Shown here piece by piece: positions 57,539 through 64,000 of a stretch of DNA of 64,000 bases (position 1 is the stretch's first letter; the number at the start of each line of letters is the position of its first letter). Under the pieces are notes generated by a model that searched no databases, was not told the DNA's origin, and saw only the letters and a program-made list of their open reading frames with translations. Position numbers and translations under genes: made by a program. Source of the stretch: Rhodamnia argentea (taxonomy: Eukaryota > Streptophyta > Magnoliopsida > Myrtales > Myrtaceae); assembly GCF_020921035.1 (NCBI RefSeq), contig NC_063151.1:434001-498000 (forward strand). Direction: 5' to 3'.

Positions 57539-59434
57539 ATGCATCGCCAGATTGTCCTCAGTTTCTTCGTGCTCAGTCTCTTCATTTATGTCCATGGTCA
57601 GCAGAAGTACTCCGGGAATTCGGTCCTCAACTGCGACGGCGACGACCGGGACGGACCGTCCCCGGCCTTCCTCTACACCTGCAACGGTGGTCGACGGGCC
57701 TGCCAGGCTTTCCTCATCTTCAAGTCCCAGCCTCCCTACGATTCCGTCCCGGCCATTTCCACCCTCCTGTCCTCGGACCAGGCGGGCGTGGCGAGAATCA
57801 ACAACGTCACGAGGCTCGCCGTATTCCCCACAGGCAAGGAGGTGATCGTCCCCGTGAACTGCTCCTGCTCGGCGCAGTACTACCGGGCCATCTCCTTGTT
57901 TCCCGTCACCAGCGGCGCCAACGACACTTACTTCACCGTGGCGAACGACACCTACCAGGGGCTCTCCACGTGCAGTTCGCTCAAGCGTGCAAATGCACAC
58001 GGCGAGTCCGGATTAGAGGGGCCTGGCGAGCTGCGAGTGCCGCTCCGGTGTGCTTGTCCGACCAGGAATCAAACTGTGAACGGCGTCAGGTACTTGCTGA
58101 CCTTCTCAATCAACTGGCGTGACACTATTACGGGTATTGGTGAGAGGTTCAATGCTAGCGCTGAGGACATCCTCACGGAAAACGGAATTTCTGAAGCGAA
58201 TCCCACTATTTTCCCCTTCACGACGATCCTAGTTCCTCTCGTGACCGAACCTTCGAGCTCTCAAACCACATTACTGTATCAGGAACAGCCATCTCTGCCT
58301 CCGCCGACTTATGTCTCTTCAAGAAGGGAACCCAACAAGGAACTGTATTTGGGGGTCGGAGTCGCAGCAGGTGGTCTTCTGGTGACCCTTTTTGCCGCAT
58401 TCGCATGTTTTCTGTGGCATAAGAAGAAAAAGGAGGCGGTTCCCCAGTTTCGAGGGCAGGCAAGTAGGAAATCGGCCTCGCCGGTGGATCTCCGTGTTGA
58501 AATTGCCAGCTTGGAGGAAATCCTGAAAGTCTTCACGTTTGAGGAAATAAAGAAGGCCACGCAGAACTTCAGCTCCCGGAACAGGATCCAGGGATCTGTT
58601 TTCCGTGGTGCCTTCGGCCAGGAAACCCTGGCAGTCAAGAGGGTGAGTCGAGACGTGTCCAACGAAGTGAACATATTGAAGAAGATCAACCATTTCAATC
58701 TGATCAAGCTTCGGGGGTTCTGCGAATTCAATCGCTGCTTTTACCTGGTTTTTGAGTACATGAGTTACGGGTCTCTGAGGGACTGGCTTTCCTCCGGTAA
58801 AAGCTCCAAGAAAACTCGGAGCTGGAGCCACCGAATCAATATCGCCCTGGATGTTGCCAATGGACTTCACTATCTCCATAGCTTCACCAAACCTGCCTAC
58901 GTACACAAGGACATCAACAGCAGCAACATACTGCTAAATGGCGATCTCAGGGCCAAGATTGCTAATTTCGGTCTCGCGCGCGTCGCTGGAAGGGAAACGT
59001 CGAGCGCTTCCCTGACTACACACCACCGTGGGGGCCGAGGTTATATGCCGCCAGAGTACATCAAGCCGGGCCTGGTCACTTCAAAGACCGATGTCTATGG
59101 CTTTGGAATGATGCTCTTGGAACTGATCACAGGGAAGGGTGCGGTCATTTTGCAGGACGGAAGGGAAGTTCTGCTTTCAGCCGCAATTGCTTCTGCGATG
59201 GAAGGAGACGACACAGAAACGGAGATTCTCCAAAGCTTCATCGATCCTAGACTAGAACGTAGCGGAAGAGGTTTAGCTATGCGGATGGTTAGATTAAGTC
59301 TAACCTGCTTGGCGCACGAGCCTACGAGGAGACCGGGCATGGAGGAAATAGCGGCGACTCTATTGAAAATCCAGGCAGATCTAAAGGCCCAGGAAATTCT
59401 ACCGTCGCCGTTGAAGCTTGGTAGAAAGAAGTAA
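57539..59434 (+). CDS. LysM receptor-like pseudokinase, LYK4/LYK5 type
   Basis: An intronless 631-residue membrane receptor. A signal peptide (1-20) precedes an ectodomain with CxC spacers at 108-110 and 171-173 that separate three LysM-type modules, as in chitin and Nod-factor receptors. A membrane segment lies at 271-293 followed by a basic stop-transfer KKKK. The kinase-like domain spans about 333-615. K367 in LAVKRV is kept and the HRD loop is HKD (456-458). The DFG motif is NFG (476-478), and the glycine loop (350-358, IQGSVFRGA) is degenerate, so it is probably catalytically inactive. Arabidopsis LYK4 and LYK5 share this and act as chitin co-receptors with CERK1 at the plasma membrane. 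LYK4 versus LYK5 cannot be settled by eye. The gene converges on the DAR1-type gene, with 493 bp between the stop codons. Confidence 0.95.
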   Translation: MHRQIVLSFFVLSLFIYVHGQQKYSGNSVLNCDGDDRDGPSPAFLYTCNGGRRACQAFLIFKSQPPYDSVPAISTLLSSDQAGVARINNVTRLAVFPTGKEVIVPVNCSCSAQYYRAISLFPVTSGANDTYFTVANDTYQGLSTCSSLKRANAHGESGLEGPGELRVPLRCACPTRNQTVNGVRYLLTFSINWRDTITGIGERFNASAEDILTENGISEANPTIFPFTTILVPLVTEPSSSQTTLLYQEQPSLPPPTYVSSRREPNKELYLGVGVAAGGLLVTLFAAFACFLWHKKKKEAVPQFRGQASRKSASPVDLRVEIASLEEILKVFTFEEIKKATQNFSSRNRIQGSVFRGAFGQETLAVKRVSRDVSNEVNILKKINHFNLIKLRGFCEFNRCFYLVFEYMSYGSLRDWLSSGKSSKKTRSWSHRINIALDVANGLHYLHSFTKPAYVHKDINSSNILLNGDLRAKIANFGLARVAGRETSSASLTTHHRGGRGYMPPEYIKPGLVTSKTDVYGFGMMLLELITGKGAVILQDGREVLLSAAIASAMEGDDTETEILQSFIDPRLERSGRGLAMRMVRLSLTCLAHEPTRRPGMEEIAATLLKIQADLKAQEILPSPLKLGRKK

Positions 59435-59740
59435 TTCTCAGTACAGCGAAGTTAGCTCTCTAGAGGAGAACCTCTTCATCATTTCTATAGCTCGTGCTGT
59501 ATCCAGTTAATGCCGCATTCTTTTACCATAAGAGGTATTGAATAGAAAATGATTGATTCTCTTGCCACTATATACTAGACTGATCCACGTTACTGAAACT
59601 GTCAAGAAACACCATCAAAGCAGATGATCACAGCAAATGGCTCAACATTGTCTTATGTAACAGAGGGAAAGACCCTGCGACCCGCCCCAAAAAAAAAGAG
59701 CTCATTTCAGGTCGAGACAGCGACTAGAAAAGTAACCGTG

Positions 59741-59746
59741 TTTATT
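59741..59746 (-). terminator. Candidate poly(A) signal of the DAR1-type gene
   Basis: AATAAA on the minus strand lies about 182 bases after the stop codon. Confidence 0.5.
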
Positions 59747-59927
59747 AAATTACATCGCTTATGATTCGAGATGTCATTATGCCATATAACGACAATCGAA
59801 TGGCAATTTAAAGATCTCATAGCAAGCTGATGGCTACGTGAATTCGAAATTATTTTCAGCGTGAAAGGCCATGCCTTTTCATTTCAGTAGGAAAACAGAA
59901 AAAAGAATGTGAGCAATGTTTGGTTGA

Positions 59928-62900
59928 TCAGTATGGGAAGTTGCCTCTCATTCGGATGTGGTCAAGTGTCCTTCGAAGACCGTACTTATGCACAGCCAGT
60001 AGACCGGCCCTAAGTCCATCACCGTACACCGGGGAAGTGTCTGACTCTATCTGGTGTTTAAAGAACTCCCCTAGCTTCCTCTCGAACTGAGATCTCGCAC
60101 CTTTCTTAGCTGCTCTGGAAGCACCTGAAATTGAGGAGGTCGACGCAAAGTTATGGCTTGATCCAGACGTCAGTTGTGTATGCAGCCACATGTGAGCTAG
60201 CACTTGACAAATCCCTTCTTCGACATCTTGACGAAGAGTGGGGTAACCTTCAAAACCATCCCAGGTATATCAGCAGCTTGAAGAGGAACACCCAATCACA
60301 GATAGAACACAAATGAATTGATAAAACTCGAGTAGAATTGAGAAACCTCCCCTAATACGTGATGCCACTTATTGCAATCACAAGTTTTAGGGAAAACAAA
60401 AATCCAAAGGAATATCATAATCTTAGTAATTGAGGAATATAGAAAGCACACTGATGAAACTTCGATCTAATTTTCCGGAGACTCAAGCTAAAGAAATATA
60501 CTGGAAAAGAACCTTTTAGTCGCAACCAAGCATGCATCATTTCATGAGCCAGTATGGATCCAGTCAGCAACCTGCACATAATGTTCTGATGAATGATTCA
60601 ATAGCACATAAGCTAACAACTATCAGAGTCTGCAAAAGCAGTACATGCCGAAAGAGAGATCCAAAATCTTTGTCCAACACACTAGATCATTTTCTGGATA
60701 AAAACCTCTTTTCATAACTTGCATAAGAACTAAATCTCATTTGTATTATTAAGTGCTACTTGTTCAGTCTTCTCGTCTGTCAGCGAAAAACTTCCATTTT
60801 TTGAGACCACGACCCATCGCGGAGCACTTTCTCACTGATTTAGTGAGATAAGTGTTTAATCATCCTCCACAAGACTCTTGATGTTTTTTCAGGGCTTCAA
60901 TTCATCATAGAATCAGATCAATGGATGGCATACCTTGGAAGGCCATACAAGACTAGAACTGCAGTCACTTCACATCGACGTGCCAGTTCATAAGGTTCTG
61001 TTATTGTGCCTGCTCTTCGACGTCCCCTGACTCCTGGCTGTAGTAAAATCTGGTTATGAAGGGCTACGGTAGACTTCAACTAAATCAATCCTAAACTATG
61101 ATGGGCATGCGCACTTGCATGTGGGATGCCTTGTGCCTCTGTGTATGGTGCAAGACCACCACCCACACGCACACATGGCACCCGAACCTACCCACCCATA
61201 CAAACACAGAGAGAGAGAGAGCGTCTAAAAGTCTTTACCATGCCGATTGTTTGTTCTTCAGAGAGGCACAGTCCTCTTGTCTCAGGCATATGATGATGGC
61301 CCTGAACCAATAAAAAAATTTCAGTGCAAAAAGCAATAACATGATCAATACGACTCAGTTTATGATAATCTAAGGTCATCTGTGTTCGCAGTAACATGAA
61401 CTATGATTCAACTTGCTAATCGATATCTCCACTGACAATATTGTTCAGAGTAGACTATGGGGGATGGATCACAGATGGAGTCGGCCAGAACGAGCAATAC
61501 CTCAACCAGTATGTTATTAAACTTCAGAAGGCACGACTTTAACGAATAATGATAAGCAAACAAACAATGTGAAATTAAGTCTTGTAACAAACTGTTGAGC
61601 ACAGATTATTCTAGGACAAATTCTCAGAACCACCTTACATTAATGATCCAGCAAAAGCTCAGAAGTCAAACTAATTTACTTCAGTGGTTGACATCAACAC
61701 TATAATGAATCAAATTAATGGTTAAGAGTTGCATGAAAATTCTGACAAATACGTGAATGCAATAAATAACAATTGTCACCAGTGCAGGTCACAGTTATCT
61801 ACAGTTTCCCACCACTAAAGGAGCTCTAAAGATTACTTAGAGCTGTTTGACTTACGTGTTTCTCTCCCTCCCTTGCTTCATTTAGTGCTTGTCTCTCGAC
61901 CAAAAGTAAAGGAACTTCCTGCTCCACTTTCATGTTTAGACCTTCATAAAATTCTTGGATACCAACATACAGTGGTTGACATTCATTTGTGTCCATCACT
62001 GCTGAGTCAAAACACTCGAGACAGAGCTTTCGACCATCTTTAAGAGAAACATATCTGGTCTCTCGTGGCTGCACATGAATGAGGAGCAAATTCTTAATCC
62101 TCATGACATTAGTTTATAACAAATTCATCACCGGTTTTAAGCATGCAAAAGTAGTTTAGTCAAATTGACCTCCATTCGCTCACAACTGCAGCATCGGGGA
62201 GTCCCATCATGTTCGTGAGAAGGGCAGTATTTCTGACTCCAAAAGGGATGAGCCCTGTACTCAATAAGACCAGCAAGGTTTGTAGGGATCTGGCAAGAGA
62301 TTTCCAAAACGAGCATGGTGAAAGAGTGGAGTTTCTAAAAGAACCAAAGAAAAAGATGGAGGCTAATAGCCTTTTGTTCCCCATATCGAAAACTGGGCAC
62401 TTTATCCCGCAAAGATCAATCAGCAGCACTTACAAATGTTAAAATACAAATTTCTTCTTTTCTTATTCTTTGATGAATAAAAAGTTAGATATCGAAGCAC
62501 CGTGAAGAGTCAAAACTGGAGCTTGAGGATTGGAGGACCACGATGAATCCACTCAATCATAGCCCAATGCTAACTATTTCAATTAACATATGAAAGGCTT
62601 AAGGGCAAAAATATTGACAAATAAACAATATGGGGGCAAACGAATTTAGTAACGAACATTTCTAGTAAGTGCAACATGAGAGGTTGGTACAAAAATTCTT
62701 AAAGCAGCTATTTCCATTTTCTATCTATTAAAGTGCAAAAACTGGGTAAATGACAAATGCAAAACAGGTACTGATCACCTTACATTTAAATTATAAAACA
62801 CGAGACTCCACGCGAACATCTCATTACTTACTATACTACATTCTCGGACAACCCGTATCTTTATCAACCCGGACTAGATTGCTAATAATTTGTCATACAT

Positions 62901-63423
62901 TTCGCACTCAGAAAAGGCTGGGCATGAACATCCTAGGTTAGCAGTTCAAACTGAATTTCTGAAGCAGTTTCCTCTGAAACGGAGACAACTAAAATAGCCC
63001 TATGGAGTAACTGCCATAGAAACCACTTGAGCTTGCATCGATAAAGCAAATGGAGTAAACTATCAAGAGCTTTAGTTCTAGTAACTCCCATGACTTACAA
63101 AATGGCTGCAGACATCACACTTTGGGTGGTAGTGCTCCTTGTAGCAAGATTTATGGTAAGGATAATTGCCCGACAAAGAGAACTGCATAAACATGCTAAA
63201 TTAGCCAGTCTACAGCTCAAGTAACACTGCCAATAAAGGAGAATGGATTCCTAGACAAGAAATTATCAAACAATTCACTCCAGTAATTTAAATGCGTAGT
63301 ACCTCATATTCAGAAATTGGTAGGGTGCAAGCGTGGCAGCGGAAACATTCAGGATGCCAAACAGCATTCATACAACTCAAAAACCGTCCATGACCAATCT
63401 CTGTATTGCATCCAGCACAGATC
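59928..63423 (-). CDS. DA1-related LIM-domain peptidase, DAR1 type (5' end beyond window)
   Basis: Eight exons are visible on the minus strand: 63423-63303, 63182-63099, 62289-62170, 62068-61856, 61301-61239, 61037-60934, 60571-60513 and 60247-59928. All joins use GT/AG and keep frame, giving about 360 residues. The LIM domain starts [17 protein letters not shown] and continues through CFRCHAC, YHKSCY and KCDVC. A second zinc-binding-like stretch has [20 protein letters not shown] and [10 protein letters not shown]. The peptidase part has [36 protein letters not shown] and the zinc motif HEMMH. The C terminus ([33 protein letters not shown]) is closest in memory to DAR1. DA1-family peptidases limit organ growth through ubiquitin-dependent cleavage; ubiquitin-interacting motifs should be encoded beyond 64000. 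I found no earlier exon between 63424 and 64000. Confidence 0.93.
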
Positions 63424-64000
63424 CTGTAGAAGAGAGAGTGAATATCAATCACACTTTTGACGAACGCATGGTGCTTGAAGGGAGACAACCGTCATAAAGA
63501 GAAAGCTAAGAACCCCACACAAAGATTAACCAGCAGATCTGACTTTGATGGTTTCACAAGTATGCAAGGCGCTTGTAAGATTTTATTGAATTGGAAGATG
63601 GCAATAGTTTTAGTGCTTTGCAGGATATGCTCTGAAGTCACAACAAAATCCAAGTTTCTTCTTTTTTTAGAGTACAACTTAGAAATGGGAAAATACATCC
63701 TCTATTCTCACTTTATGCTATGGCTAATCATTAAAAAAAAAATTTAAAGCTACAGCATGTACCCGACTGTGGAGAGAGGTGAAGTTTCACTGCTGAAGAA
63801 ACGAAAATTTGTGACATCTGAGCGATGTCATGAGGCAAATGGATTACATAACAGTTATCCAAAGAATGCACACAAGATCTCATTTTGGAAGAGGTCTTTT
63901 GATTGCTAAAGCTAATAAGCTTCTAGGTGAAAATAACCGAGTAAATCAGTTCACTGGAGGCAGGTACAGATAAACTGGAGCAGACTAATTGGACCATATT
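63424..64000 (-). other. Intron of the DAR1-type gene reaching the window edge
   Basis: The acceptor AG for the first visible exon is at 63425-63424. Sequence beyond it shows no open stretch matching the expected N-terminal region of DA1-family proteins. Confidence 0.55.

Noticed and set aside
57482..58122. Frames overlapping the 5' part of the LysM receptor on both strands
   Set aside because: They are shadows of the receptor frame, which has a signal peptide, CxC spacers and kinase motifs.
62254..62256. An AG inside 'gagtacag' considered as a splice acceptor of the DAR1-type gene
   Set aside because: Reading through upstream to 62289 restores [17 protein letters not shown] in frame and joins the preceding exon in phase, so the acceptor at 62291-62290 is used instead.
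63424..64000. Search for the first LIM-containing or ubiquitin-interacting exon of the DAR1-type gene
   Set aside because: No open stretch with suitable splice sites and family wording was found; the exons probably lie beyond the window.

Overview
The window looks like nuclear DNA from a dicotyledonous plant. Split genes have canonical GT/AG introns, the gene families are plant-specific, and intergenic DNA is long, AT-rich and full of decayed transposons. A woody Myrtales genome such as Eucalyptus or a relative would fit the repeat phrases, but that is inference from memory of such genomes, not something I can prove here.

Seven protein-coding genes are supported. Left to right they are: a SAP30-domain co-repressor subunit of the AFR1/AFR2 type (8049-10794, +, six exons); a mitochondrial calcium uniporter, MCU (31183-32525, +, two exons); an intronless ELO-family membrane protein of the HOS3 type (35329-36258, -); an intronless GT8 galacturonosyltransferase-like protein, GATL2 type (46448-47557, +); an intronless calmodulin-like protein, CML41 type (54431-54994, +); an intronless LysM receptor-like pseudokinase of the LYK4/LYK5 group (57539-59434, +); and a LIM-peptidase of the DA1 family, DAR1 type (59928-63423, -), whose 5' exons lie beyond the right edge. 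LYK4/5 and DAR1 are convergent. A frame-broken GATL fragment (50935-51420) belongs to a different GATL branch from the intact gene.

The rest is mobile-element debris. Positions 1242-6040 hold a Ty1/copia element with both LTRs, primer-binding site, gag, protease, integrase, reverse transcriptase and RNase H, all broken by stops and frameshifts. A second, minus-strand copia relic lies at 42770-43400, a LINE-type RNase H relic at 14800-15229, and a probable LTR fragment with GC-rich hairpins at 27930-28570. At least five families of short non-autonomous inverted-repeat-like elements recur (called A to E below). Three simple-sequence tracts sit in or near gene 5' regions.

Gene order is informative. 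From memory of Arabidopsis locus numbers, MCU, HOS3 and DAR1 are near neighbours on chromosome 4 (At4g36820, At4g36830, At4g36860), LYK4 and an MCU are close on chromosome 2 (At2g23770, At2g23790), and GATL2 and CML41 are adjacent on chromosome 3 (At3g50760, At3g50770). The window therefore looks like an unfractionated ancestral block whose pieces are spread over duplicated segments in Arabidopsis. I found no tRNA, rRNA, CRISPR or operon-like structure, and nothing I would call a new biological system. The most unusual protein feature is the loss of all three histidines of the ELO catalytic box.
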